Shown: positions 34,948-44,710 of the stretch, piece after piece
Layout of the letters: every line of letters starts with the position of its first letter
Position numbering within the stretch: position 1 is the stretch's first letter
Assembly (NCBI RefSeq): GCF_014205165.1
Contig: NZ_JACHMZ010000001.1
Coordinates: forward strand, 5,004,501 to 5,068,500
DNA length: 64,000 nt
Source: Micromonospora carbonacea
Lineage (GTDB): Bacteria > Actinomycetota > Actinomycetes > Mycobacteriales > Micromonosporaceae
Reading direction: 5' to 3'
Position numbers and translations under genes: made by a program
Notes under the pieces: generated by a model
What the model was told of the DNA's origin: nothing
The model's input: the letters and a program-made list of their open reading frames with translations, nothing else
The model's database searches: none

Positions 34948-36312
34948 TCAGCGCAGGCTCCACTGCTGGTTCTGCTGGCCGTTGCACGACCAGAGGATGA
35001 GCCTGGTGCCGTTGGCGGTGCCCGCGGCGTTGGCGTCCAGGCAGAGCCCGGACTGGGCGTTGGTGATGGTGCCGTTGGCGTTGACGTTCCACTGCTGGTT
35101 GGTGCCGCCGTGGCAGTCCCAGATGATCACCTGGGTGCCGTTGCTGGTGCCGGCGCCGCTGGCGTCGAGACACTTGGTGCCGTACACCTGGAGTTGCCTG
35201 CCCGCGGTCTGGGTCCAGCTCTGGGCGGCGGCGCCGCCGGCGCAGTCCCAGAGTTGGGTCTGGGTGCCGTTGGTGGTGCTGCCGTTCGGCACGTCGACGC
35301 AGCGCCCGGACTGGCCGCCGACGATCTGCCTGCCCTGGGCGGGGCTGCTGGTCGGGGTCGGCGTGGGCGTCGGCGGGGTGGTGCCGTCGAACTGGGTGAA
35401 GAAGCTCCACACCACCGGCCGGGTCCAGGACTTCTCGCCGGGGGCGTACGGGTCGGCGGAGCCGTCGACGGCGTTGGGGGCGTGCGGGCCGTCGAACGGG
35501 GCCCAGGCCACCGGGTAGCCGGCCCGGCATCCCGAGTAGTAGGTGAGGGTGTGGGTGAGGCTGCCCTGCGCCGGCTCGGGTGGGTTCTGCGGGGTGCAGC
35601 CGTTGTTCCTGACGAACCGGTCGCGCAGCGACCGCCCGGTGGAGATGGGGATGGTGCCGTCCCGCAGGCCGTGGATTCCGATGTACGCGATGGGCTGGGT
35701 GCCGCCGCTGCATCCGCTGAGCTCCGCGCCGGAGTAGACGGCGACCGCCCGGAAGACCGTGGCCCGCGCGCAGGCGATGGCGTAGCTCATGCCGCCGCCG
35801 TAGCTGAAGCCCATGGCGAAGCGCTGCGTGGTGTCGACGCACAGACCCGCCTCGATCTGCCGCATCATGTCGTCGACGAAGGTCAGGTCCCGGCCGCCGC
35901 TGTTGGCCCAGCCGTTGCCGATGCCCTGGGGCGCGACGAAGATCGCCGAGTTGTTCGACAGCGCGCGGAGGCCGTAGTAGGACCACGGGTAGCCGCTGGT
36001 GCCGCCCGAGTCGACCTCGTTGGCGGTGCCGCCGTTCCAGTGGAACGCGAAGATCAACCGGTAGGGATGGTTGCGGTCGTAGTTGTCGGGGATCCGCAGG
36101 ATGAACGTACGGTTCTGGCCGCCGCTGGAGATCGTGCGGGTGCCGCTGGTCAGGGTGGGCGCCTGGCCGCAGCCGGCGGTCGTCGCGAGGGTGCCGACGT
36201 CGTTGGCGTACGCGACCGGGCCGGCTCCGGCGGCGACCGCCGCGCCGCCCGCCGCGAGGACGAGCGCCGCCGCGCCCGCGACGGCACCGACGACGAGCCG
36301 ATGTCTTGACAT
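34948..36312 (-). CDS. secreted PHB-depolymerase/feruloyl-esterase-like protein with ricin-type lectin domain
   Basis: 454 aa from ATG 36312, AAGGAG upstream. A Sec signal peptide (about residues 1-30, ending AVAAGAGPVA) is followed by an alpha/beta-hydrolase esterase domain of the LpqC/PHB depolymerase type (FAFHWNGGTANEV, nucleophile elbow GFSYGGGMSY, catalytic His probably in GIHGLRDGTIP or later). A Thr/Pro linker precedes a ricin B-type beta-trefoil with three QxW-like repeats (CVDVPNGSTTNGTQTQLWDC, CLDASGAGTSNGTQVIIWDC, CLDANAAGTANGTRLILWSC). It likely deacylates plant polysaccharide. Its promoter overlaps a TTAACGTTAA palindrome. Confidence 0.9.
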   Translation of the reverse strand: MSRHRLVVGAVAGAAALVLAAGGAAVAAGAGPVAYANDVGTLATTAGCGQAPTLTSGTRTISSGGQNRTFILRIPDNYDRNHPYRLIFAFHWNGGTANEVDSGGTSGYPWSYYGLRALSNNSAIFVAPQGIGNGWANSGGRDLTFVDDMMRQIEAGLCVDTTQRFAMGFSYGGGMSYAIACARATVFRAVAVYSGAELSGCSGGTQPIAYIGIHGLRDGTIPISTGRSLRDRFVRNNGCTPQNPPEPAQGSLTHTLTYYSGCRAGYPVAWAPFDGPHAPNAVDGSADPYAPGEKSWTRPVVWSFFTQFDGTTPPTPTPTPTSSPAQGRQIVGGQSGRCVDVPNGSTTNGTQTQLWDCAGGAAAQSWTQTAGRQLQVYGTKCLDASGAGTSNGTQVIIWDCHGGTNQQWNVNANGTITNAQSGLCLDANAAGTANGTRLILWSCNGQQNQQWSLR

Positions 36313-36404
36313 GTGGCGACTCCTTCTTGGCTCGGGTCCTTGGCGGAGCGGCGTCCGGCGGGCAGGCGTCGGGCACGCGACCGGAGGCGGCCTCCATCCA
36401 TCGA

Positions 36405-36441
36405 TTAACGTTAAAGTAATACGTATGACGTATGCCGTCAA
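36405..36441 (-). promoter_or_regulatory. esterase promoter with overlapping operator TTAACGTTAA
   Basis: On the minus strand TTGACG (36441-36436), a 17-bp spacer and TACTTT (36418-36413) form a good housekeeping-type promoter. The perfect palindrome TTAACGTTAA (36405-36414) overlaps the -10 and the likely start point, the position expected for a LacI-type repressor of carbohydrate-enzyme genes. The spacer holds the near-direct repeat ACGTCATACGTAT. Confidence 0.65.
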
Positions 36442-36690
36442 CACGGGCCGATTACGCGCGCCACGCCAGCGGGCCCGGCGGTCGCCGCCGCCGCGCCACC
36501 GGGGGAGGCGACCGGGGCAGCAGGCCACCGGAACGGAAGGGGCCGCTCGGGGACGGCAGGCCGCCCAGGGACCCCAGGCCACCGGAAACGGCAGCCCCCG
36601 GGGCAGAAGAAGCCGGCAACCGGGCCGGAAAAGACGAAAGGCAAGAAGTCGAGGACTCCCTGCCACTCTCAACATATACCGCACCCCCGG

Positions 36691-36719
36691 CCTTGCGGCA
36701 AGACCCGGGTCTTGCCGCA
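36691..36719. promoter_or_regulatory. perfect palindrome upstream of rox, candidate rifamycin-associated element
   Basis: 26-bp perfect inverted repeat at 36694-36719, each arm reading TGCGGCAAGACCC. With the preceding CCT it also contains CTTGCGGCAAG. It lies about 80 bp before the rox start. Rifamycin-inactivating genes in actinomycetes are known to carry a conserved inverted-repeat element (RAE) upstream; this is the natural candidate. The region 36442-36690 between it and the esterase promoter contains no gene that I can see. Confidence 0.65.
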
Positions 36720-36786
36720 GAATCGTCCGCCGGGCCCCGTAGCTGCGCATTTCGGCGATCCGCGCGGCTTGGACGGGCTCGTCTAG

Positions 36787-38229
<1,443 letters not shown>

Positions 38230-38265
38230 TCCCACCCCGTCCCCTTGCCCCACCCCGCCCCGGCC

Positions 38266-38327
38266 CGGTGATCAAGAGAAAAGTGCCAAAGTTGATCTCA
38301 TCGATGACGCAAACCTCTTGATCACCG
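38266..38327. repeat. 62-bp inverted-repeat element between rox and the APH-like gene
   Basis: Perfect 13-bp arms CGGTGATCAAGAG (38266-38278) and its complement (38315-38327) around a 36-bp centre that is AT-richer than its surroundings. Sequences of this kind (TGATCAAGAG ... CTCTTGATCA) are, to my memory, common in Micromonospora intergenic regions. It may terminate both convergent genes. Confidence 0.7.
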
Positions 38328-38400
38328 AGGCGGGCGGGGGAAGGCGAGCCGGGGCGGGGATGGGGGCACGGAGGGCGAGGGGTGGGGGCAAAGGGGTGGG

Positions 38401-39315
38401 TCAAGTCAGGTTGGTCAGGGCTGACTTCACCGTTCGGCGGCCGTGTTCGGCCATGCGCGGGAAGGTGTGCCGGTAGTAGTCGATGCCGGTCAGCGAGGGG
38501 GCGAGCGCCCAGCCGCAGGCACGCAACCAGGTGGCGTCGTCGTACCCGACGGTCTCCCGGTAGGTCTCCCGGGCCGCGCCGGTGAACGTCCACAGCGCCG
38601 GGGCGACGTCCGGGGCCGGATCGCCGACGCCGAGCGCACCGAAGTCGATGGCCGCGACCAGCCGTCCGTCGTCGTCGACGACCAGGTTGCCCGGTTGCAG
38701 GTCACCGTGGATCCACACCGGCTCGCGGTCCCACTCGGGTGCCGACAGGCAGACCTCCCACGCCGCCTCGGCGGCGCGCACGTCGAAGCCGTCGTCGTGG
38801 GCGGCGAGCCGGGGCAGCACCCGCCGCACGGCGTCGTCGGCGTGGCGCAGGGCGGCCCCGCGCGAACCGGGCGGCTTGGCCGGGCCCCCCGCCGGGTCCA
38901 CCCGGTGCAGGGCCCGCACGAAGCCCGCCAGGTCGCGGGCCAGGGACACGTCGGCGCAGCCGAGCCGGGGCGGCGTGCCTCCCGCGAACCACGGCACCAC
39001 GGTCCACCGCCACGGGAACCCCGCGCCCGGCTCGCCGACGTGCAGCGGGACGGGGACCCGCGCGGGCAGGTGGGGGGCGAGCGCGGGCAGCCACCGCGCG
39101 TCGGACTCGGCCTGGCCGACCGCCCAGGCGATCTTGGGCATCCGGGCGACGAGTTCGTCGCCGAGTCGGAAGAGGACGTGGTCGGTGCCCTCCACCTCGT
39201 CGGGCAGGGGCGTCACGGGAAGGTCGGCCCACCGGGGACACTGGTCCGTCACCAGGCGGCGCACCTGCTCGGTGGTGGCGCGGATCTCGTCGGCGTGAAT
39301 GGGCACGACCGGCAC
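38401..39315 (-). CDS. aminoglycoside phosphotransferase (APH)-family kinase
   Basis: 304-aa small-molecule kinase-like protein. The catalytic loop is WIHGDLQPGNLVVDDDGRLVAAIDFGALGVGDP (HGDxxxxN and the IDFG metal-binding Asp). The N-lobe (DHVLFRLGDELVARMPKIA) holds the expected Lys/Arg region. GTG 39315 is assumed; GTG 39306 is possible. Family members phosphorylate aminoglycosides, macrolides or primary metabolites; the substrate cannot be read here. The neighbouring rox makes resistance thinkable, but proximity is the only argument. Confidence 0.85.
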   Translation of the reverse strand: MPVVPIHADEIRATTEQVRRLVTDQCPRWADLPVTPLPDEVEGTDHVLFRLGDELVARMPKIAWAVGQAESDARWLPALAPHLPARVPVPLHVGEPGAGFPWRWTVVPWFAGGTPPRLGCADVSLARDLAGFVRALHRVDPAGGPAKPPGSRGAALRHADDAVRRVLPRLAAHDDGFDVRAAEAAWEVCLSAPEWDREPVWIHGDLQPGNLVVDDDGRLVAAIDFGALGVGDPAPDVAPALWTFTGAARETYRETVGYDDATWLRACGWALAPSLTGIDYYRHTFPRMAEHGRRTVKSALTNLT

Positions 39316-39390
39316 GGTAGGAGACGCCGCCGCCGGCAGCCACCGGTTATCCGCGTGGGTCCGGGCGGGGGTGCGCCGTGAGCTGCCGCA

Positions 39391-40710
39391 TCAGCCGACG
39401 GGGGTCGCATCGGCGGTGCCGCCGCCCGCCCCGCCCCGCGCCGGGCCGGCCGGCGGTCCGTCGGCGGCGGGCGTCCCCTCGGCGGACCACGCCTCCGCGC
39501 CGGCCCGGCCGGGTGGCAGCGCCCGCAGCCGGCGCACGTCCCGGCTGGCCAGCATGCCCCCGACGGCGAGCACCACCAGCCCGGCGAGGGCCAGCAGCGT
39601 GTCGCGGGCCCCGATCGTCACGGCGAGCGGCCCGACCGCCACCTGGCCGAGCGGCATGGCGATCCAGGACCCCAACATGTCGTACGAGTAGACGCGCGCC
39701 AGCCGGTCGGCCGGGATGTGCTGGGCGATCGACGTGTCCCAGGCGACCGTAAACTGTTCGACGGCGACGCCGACGGCCAACGCGGCGGCCACCAGCACGA
39801 GGATCGTGGGTGCCAGGGCCAGCCCCAGCAGCAGGAGCGACTCGGCGAACATGCAGGCCACGCCGAGCAGCAGCAGCCGGCGCACCCGGATCCGCAGGGC
39901 GATCAGCCCGCCCAGCACCATCCCGACGGTCTGCGCGGCCAGCACCACGCCCCAGCCGCTGCGGCCGACCGTCGAGTCGGCGACGGCCGGGCCGAGCACG
40001 TTGACGCCGCCGGCCAGGCACGCGTTGAGGACCATGAACCCGAGCACCACCGCCCACACCCAGGTGCGCGCGGTGAACTCCGTCCAGCCCACCCGCAGGT
40101 CGGCGACGACACCCGTACGGCTGCTGCTGGCCTTCGGGGCGGCGACCCGGACCCCCGCGAAGGCCACGGCCGCGACGGCGAAGGTGGCCGCGTCGACGGC
40201 GAGCCCCCAGCCCGGCCCGACGGCGGCCACGAGGAGGCCGCCCGCCGCCGCGCCGCCGATCATGCCCGCGTTGATGCCGAGCCGGAGGAGCGCGTTGGCC
40301 TGCTGGAGCAGTTCGGACGGCACGGTCTGCGGCGTCGCGGCGGCCGATGCCGGCTGGGACAGTGCGCTCACGACGCCGTTGGCCGCGCCGAGCGCCAGCA
40401 GCAACGGGACCGTCGCCGTGCCGGTGAGCACGACGGCGGCCACCGCCGCCTGCGTCGCCGCGCCCAGCGCGTTGGAGCCGACCAGCACCAGCCGGCGCGG
40501 TACCCGGTCGGCCACCACCCCGCCGAAGAGCACGAACAGCACGGTCATCAGCGATCTCGCGCCGACCACCAGGCCCAGGTCACGCACCGAGCCGGTGAGG
40601 TCGAGCACGGCGAAGGCCAGGGCGATGGGCGCGACGCCGTTGCCCAGCATGTTGACCGTGCGGCCGGCGGCCAGCCAGCGAAACGCGCGATGGCGCAGCG
40701 GAGCGAGCAA
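39391..40710 (-). CDS. MFS transporter (EntS/DHA3-like)
   Basis: 439-aa membrane protein of twelve helices (LLAALRHRAF-type N-terminus: PLRHRAFRWLAAGRTVNMLGNGVAPIALAFAV; motif A GGVVADRVPRRLVLVG). It ends in a Gly/Ala/Pro-rich cytoplasmic tail. The start is TTG 40710, supported by GGGGGGAT at good spacing. Similar proteins export siderophores, macrolides or tetracyclines. It is tandem to the APH-like gene 75 bp downstream, possibly one unit. Confidence 0.87.
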   Translation of the reverse strand: MLAPLRHRAFRWLAAGRTVNMLGNGVAPIALAFAVLDLTGSVRDLGLVVGARSLMTVLFVLFGGVVADRVPRRLVLVGSNALGAATQAAVAAVVLTGTATVPLLLALGAANGVVSALSQPASAAATPQTVPSELLQQANALLRLGINAGMIGGAAAGGLLVAAVGPGWGLAVDAATFAVAAVAFAGVRVAAPKASSSRTGVVADLRVGWTEFTARTWVWAVVLGFMVLNACLAGGVNVLGPAVADSTVGRSGWGVVLAAQTVGMVLGGLIALRIRVRRLLLLGVACMFAESLLLLGLALAPTILVLVAAALAVGVAVEQFTVAWDTSIAQHIPADRLARVYSYDMLGSWIAMPLGQVAVGPLAVTIGARDTLLALAGLVVLAVGGMLASRDVRRLRALPPGRAGAEAWSAEGTPAADGPPAGPARGGAGGGTADATPVG

Positions 40711-40907
40711 CGATCCCCCCAGGTGACGTCGGTCGCGTCCGGCCGGCCGCGAGACACCCGCAATGATCGCCGTTCGGCGCGTCCCGATCGACCCGTTTCG
40801 GGCCGACGGCGGCTGACGCGGAAGGGTGGCCGTCGCCGGATCGGGCGGTCCGGAATGAGTATGGATGCGGATGGGCCAGGCGGCACGGCCCTGGCAACGT
40901 CACGCAC

Positions 40908-41258
40908 ATGAATGATGCGGAAGCGCCGCGCCGGGGCTCGTTCGGGTCGAGCCTCCTCGTCGCGTTCGGCTGGTACGCCACCCTGCTCGCCGCGATCTTC
41001 GTCGGACGCGCAGGCGTGCCGACGAACCCGAACCGGGACTGCTCGGCGGCGTTCGACTGCCTGAAGCCGCAGGAGGAGTTCCTGCTGGCGGCGATCATCG
41101 GCGCGCCGGTTCTCGCGGCCATGCTGCTCACCACGCTGGCGATCACCGCGCCGCTCGCGCGCCGGGCGCCCTCCCCGGTTCTCGCCGGCACCCTGGCGGC
41201 GTCGATCACCGCCGGGCTCGCCGTGCTGGCCGGCGGGGTCTGGCAGGCCGCCCGGTGA
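40908..41258 (+). CDS. hypothetical membrane protein, 116 aa
   Basis: No family recognised. About three hydrophobic segments: LLVAFGWYATLLAAIFVG, FLLAAIIGAPVLAAMLLTTLAI and LAASITAGLAVLAGGVW. The first loop carries two cysteines (NRDCSAAFDCLKPQEE) that could pair outside the cell. ATG 40908. It overlaps the next gene by 4 bp (GTGA), so the two are expressed together. Confidence 0.7.
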   Translation: MNDAEAPRRGSFGSSLLVAFGWYATLLAAIFVGRAGVPTNPNRDCSAAFDCLKPQEEFLLAAIIGAPVLAAMLLTTLAITAPLARRAPSPVLAGTLAASITAGLAVLAGGVWQAAR

Positions 41259-41611
41259 GGCGCGTCGGGCTCGGCGCGCTCTTCTTCGCCTGGCTCTACG
41301 GCGTGCCGTTCCTGTTCGTCGTCGGGCTGGTCCGCCGGGTGTCCTCGCCCTACGTGCCGACCCACACGGCGGCGCGGGCGTTCGGCGCGACCACGGAGAC
41401 CCTCCTGACCACGGCGCTGCTGCTCAACCTGGCGCTTCCGATAGCCGGGGCGCTGCTGGCGCGGCTCGCCCGTGACGCGTACTGGACGCGCCACTTCGCC
41501 TGGTCACCCGCGGGCGTGGTGCTGATCTTCCTGGTGGTGGCGCTGGCGGGGAGCCTGGCCACGGGGCCGCTGTTCAGCTGGACGCCGCCCGTCGGGCTCG
41601 GCGCCGGTTAG
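41255..41611 (+). CDS. hypothetical membrane protein, 118 aa
   Basis: No family recognised. GTG 41255 overlaps the stop of the preceding gene. About three helices (GALFFAWLYGVPFLFVVGLV, LLTTALLLNLALPIAGALLARLA, AGVVLIFLVVALAGSLATGPLF). With its partner it probably forms a small membrane complex; no functional hint is visible. It is convergent with the XRE regulator gene. Confidence 0.7.
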   Translation: MRRVGLGALFFAWLYGVPFLFVVGLVRRVSSPYVPTHTAARAFGATTETLLTTALLLNLALPIAGALLARLARDAYWTRHFAWSPAGVVLIFLVVALAGSLATGPLFSWTPPVGLGAG

Positions 41612-41641
41612 GTCGACTCCACACGCGAGGGAACTCACCGG

Positions 41642-42841
41642 TCAGGTGACACCGAGGCTGAGCGCGAGCTGGACGAGGGTGGCCGGGGCGTGCGGCGTGC
41701 GGGTCGCCTGGGCAATCACCTGCCGGGCGGCGGGTCGGTGACGCAGCTCGGCCGGGGCGGTACGTTCGGCGTCGAGCAGCACCCTGCCGGCTCCGCGCGG
41801 GTCGCCGGTGCGCAGGTACGCCCACGCCGCGTCGAGCAGGTGCGCGGCGCGGTGCTCGGGCGGCAGCCACCGCCAGGCGTTCCGCCTGACCGCCTTCTCG
41901 TGCCAGGCGACCGCGTCGCGGGCTGCGCCCAACTCGACGGCTGCCGCGGCGCGGGCCACGTCGACCACCGTCGGGCCGAACGCCGTCGCATGGTGCTCGT
42001 GGCCGTCGCCCACCCGCGCCGCCAGGTCACCGGCCTCGTCGAGCAGGTCGGCCACCGACCGGTGGTCTCCGTCGCGGGCCGCCGCGAGGGCGGCCTGCAC
42101 GAGCAGCGTTCCGCACAACGACAGCTCCGCCGGGACGCCGTCGTCGGGGTCGGGCGGGGCGATCCGGTACGCGGCGGCCATGGTCACCGACCTCGCCGCC
42201 CGCGCCCGCCCCGTCGCCCGCAACGCCTGGCCGAGCTGCACGCAGGCGGCGGCCACCAGCACCGGATCGCCGGCTGCGGCGGCCACCGCCCGGTCGGCGG
42301 CCAGCCACGCCAGCTCGCCCTCGCCGAGCTTCACCAGCAGCGACGCGGTCACCCGGTACGCCTCCACCAGCACCGCCCGCCCCGGCTCCGGGGCCTCGGC
42401 ACGGGCGCGTTGCGCCGCCGCCAGCAGGCCCGGCACCAGCGCGACCACCTGCGGATAGCGGGCATGCTGGAACGTGATCCACGCGTGCGTGACATCCTGC
42501 GCCAACCGGTCCGCCGGCGACCCGACGCCCCGGGCCGTCCCCGCGCCGAGAACGATGTCGTACGTCGACAGGGCCGCCCGGATCCGCTCGACGCCCGCCA
42601 CGCGCTCGGTCACCTCGGCCGGCTCCACGTCACGGCCCAGCAGCACCGACGCGTCGACGCGCAGGACGACGGCGATGTCCCGGAAGGTGGACACCTTGTC
42701 CAGGGCGCGGACGCCCCGTTCGACCTTGTCCACCCAGCTCTTCGACCTGCCCAACCGGTCGGCCAGCATCTGCTGCGTCATCCCGCGCCGGACCCGCCAC
42801 TGTGCCACCCGGCGACCCGCCGGCAGCTCGTCACCGGCCAC
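41642..42841 (-). CDS. XRE-family regulator with TPR-like C-terminal region (regulator 1)
   Basis: 399 aa from GTG 42841. The helix-turn-helix lies at about residues 10-65 (QWRVRRGMTQQMLADRLGRSKSWVDKVERG). The rest is an Ala-rich helical array resembling TPR repeats (ELAWLAADRAVAAAAGDPVLVAAACVQLGQAL, WRWLPPEHRAAHLLDAAWAYLRTGDPRGAG). Such regulators are common in actinomycetes and usually lack known ligands. Its start overlaps the end of the small ORF 42831-43001 by 11 bp. Two further regulators of this general type follow at 43355 and 44711. Confidence 0.85.
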   Translation of the reverse strand: MAGDELPAGRRVAQWRVRRGMTQQMLADRLGRSKSWVDKVERGVRALDKVSTFRDIAVVLRVDASVLLGRDVEPAEVTERVAGVERIRAALSTYDIVLGAGTARGVGSPADRLAQDVTHAWITFQHARYPQVVALVPGLLAAAQRARAEAPEPGRAVLVEAYRVTASLLVKLGEGELAWLAADRAVAAAAGDPVLVAAACVQLGQALRATGRARAARSVTMAAAYRIAPPDPDDGVPAELSLCGTLLVQAALAAARDGDHRSVADLLDEAGDLAARVGDGHEHHATAFGPTVVDVARAAAAVELGAARDAVAWHEKAVRRNAWRWLPPEHRAAHLLDAAWAYLRTGDPRGAGRVLLDAERTAPAELRHRPAARQVIAQATRTPHAPATLVQLALSLGVT

Positions 42842-43001
42842 GACGCCACCGCCGGTCCGGCACCGCCCGGGTCGTCTCCTCCACCGGTATCCGCTCCGCC
42901 TCGGCCTGCGCGAGAATGCGCCGCCGGGCCGCCTCCCGCTCCGCCTCCTCCATCCGCTCACCCCGGCTGGACGTCGACTCATCGCCGCGATCAGATGCCA
43001 T
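42831..43001 (-). CDS. small charged protein upstream of regulator 1
   Basis: 56 aa from ATG 43001: MASDRGDESTSSRGERMEEA then an Arg/Glu-rich helix (REAARRRILAQAEAERIP). Overlaps the regulator 1 start by 11 bp, a sign of coupling. No recognised family; it may be an accessory partner of the regulator. The 350-bp divergent region 43002-43354 between this ORF and regulator 2 holds no other gene I can support. Confidence 0.5.
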   Translation of the reverse strand: MASDRGDESTSSRGERMEEAEREAARRRILAQAEAERIPVEETTRAVPDRRWRRGR

Positions 43002-43354
43002 TGCGCTCACTTCACCTTCGGTCGGGGTGCGACGGTGTGTTCTCGGAAGGACCGATGCCGGCGGGCCCGGCCAGTGATCGTGGCCGGCTGGAATGCGGTG
43101 CCGGACGCGGCAGGGCAGGGCGGCCGGTATCACCAGATACCCGCGAATCAATGCCACGACAGAGATTCGGCGCGGAACCGATCGCCCGAAAGGTGGGCTA
43201 TCGTCGACAACGTCGCTCAACGTAGGCACACCGATACTTCAGTCGATTGCGAAGCGTCGCGGTAACCCCACCATTGGGTCCCTTCACGGGGCTCGGTGGC
43301 GGACGTGAACGCGATACCGTGACCGCCCAACAGCCTCCCGGCGGAGGGAGCCAC

Positions 43355-44677
43355 GTGGACACACGACCAGGCCGCGTGCTTCCCCGGCACCTGCTCGAAC
43401 TCCCGCAGATCATCCGTGCGCTCGCCAAGCGCGATTTCACCCCTGTCTTTGCTGCGGCGAAGGCGGCCGGGCTGAGCTACAACGCGATCGCCGCAGCGTG
43501 CGAGATGAAGACAGAGCGGGTCAGCCTCATCGCACGCGGCAGCGCCACCGTCACGAGCATCGACACCGTCGAACGGATCGCGGACGGGTTGCACATTCCG
43601 GGTGGGATGGTCGGTCTCGCCGCGCGATGCTGGGAGAAGCAGGCTGCATCTCATCCGCCAAGCAGCACAGGAGACGATCTCATGAAGCGCCGCCAACTCC
43701 TGCGGGGCGCGCTCGCCGCCGGCTTGACCAGCACCTCGCTGATGCACATCGCTGAGGCTCGGCAGGGCGGCGACAGGGCGCTGACCACTACGGACACGGT
43801 CGACATCGCTCACATCGAGTCGGCCGCCGAGCAACACAGCTATGGCTACCGGGGGCGTTCGCCCGTCGACCTACTCGCCAACCTCGTCGCCGATTTCAGC
43901 GAGATCACCCCCTTGCTACGCCGGCCGCAACGCGCGTCGGGTCGGGTCGGGCTCGCCCATCTCGCCGGAATGGTCGCCGGAATGGCTGCCGTCGTACTGC
44001 ACGACCTCGGCAACCGACGCGAAGCGCACGCCTGGTTCCGCACCGCCGCACGCGCCGCCGAGGAATCCGGCGACCGGACGCTGCACGCCTGGGTGCTGGC
44101 CCGGGAAGCCATGGTGCCCCTCAACTTCGGCGCGCCGCGAACAGCCGCAGACCTCGCCGAGCAGGCCCGGCAGATCGCCGGCAGAGGCACCACTGCGGCG
44201 GCCACCCTCGCCACCGCCGTGGCCGCCCGCGCCTACGCCAGCAGCGGCCAGCGTGACAAAGCTCTGGCCGCGCTAACCGAAGCCGACCGTCTCGCCGACC
44301 ACCTTCCTGGAGGCGAACGCGCCGACTCCTGGTTCGGTCACTGCGACCAGAAGCACCAGGTCCACCTCTCCCACGCCCTCACCTCGCTAGGCGAAACCGC
44401 CCGGGCCCGGCAGCACCAGGCGCAGGCATTGACACTGTCAGCACCCACGAGCTCTCTCACCCGCGCCCTCATCCGCCTGGACGCCGCCATGTGCGATCAC
44501 CGCGACGGCAACACCATTGACGGCTGCCAGGCCGCCACCCTGGCTCTGGCGGAGCTACCGGCCCGCTTCCGGACCGACCTGACCCGCAAGCGCGCCTTGG
44601 ACCTGTACCGAGATGTCCCCACCCGCTTTCGGGCGTTGCCCGAAGTCGAACAGTTCCGAGCAGTGCTCACACCCTGA
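43355..44677 (+). CDS. HTH/TPR-type regulator (regulator 2)
   Basis: 440 aa from GTG 43355, with CGGAGGGAG just before it. The N-terminal 80 residues contain an HTH-like region (FAAAKAAGLSYNAIAAACEMKTERVSLIARG). A Met-Lys-Arg-Arg segment after it resembles a twin-arginine/hydrophobic stretch but is internal. From about 150 onward helical TPR-like repeats follow (VLHDLGNRREAHAWFRTAARAAEESGD, LAEQARQIAG, QRDKALAALTEADRLADHLPGGE). GC content is somewhat below that of the core genes. Divergent from regulator 1, convergent with regulator 3. Confidence 0.8.
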   Translation: MDTRPGRVLPRHLLELPQIIRALAKRDFTPVFAAAKAAGLSYNAIAAACEMKTERVSLIARGSATVTSIDTVERIADGLHIPGGMVGLAARCWEKQAASHPPSSTGDDLMKRRQLLRGALAAGLTSTSLMHIAEARQGGDRALTTTDTVDIAHIESAAEQHSYGYRGRSPVDLLANLVADFSEITPLLRRPQRASGRVGLAHLAGMVAGMAAVVLHDLGNRREAHAWFRTAARAAEESGDRTLHAWVLAREAMVPLNFGAPRTAADLAEQARQIAGRGTTAAATLATAVAARAYASSGQRDKALAALTEADRLADHLPGGERADSWFGHCDQKHQVHLSHALTSLGETARARQHQAQALTLSAPTSSLTRALIRLDAAMCDHRDGNTIDGCQAATLALAELPARFRTDLTRKRALDLYRDVPTRFRALPEVEQFRAVLTP

Positions 44678-44710
44678 TGCGTGGCCGCCCCGTCGAGTTG
44701 CACACCCCTG

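Noticed and set aside
43682..43790. Twin-arginine signal in regulator 2 (MKRRQLLRGALAAGL)
   Set aside because: It starts at an internal Met in the middle of the 440-aa frame, after the HTH region, and has no RBS of its own strong enough to split the gene; kept as one protein.
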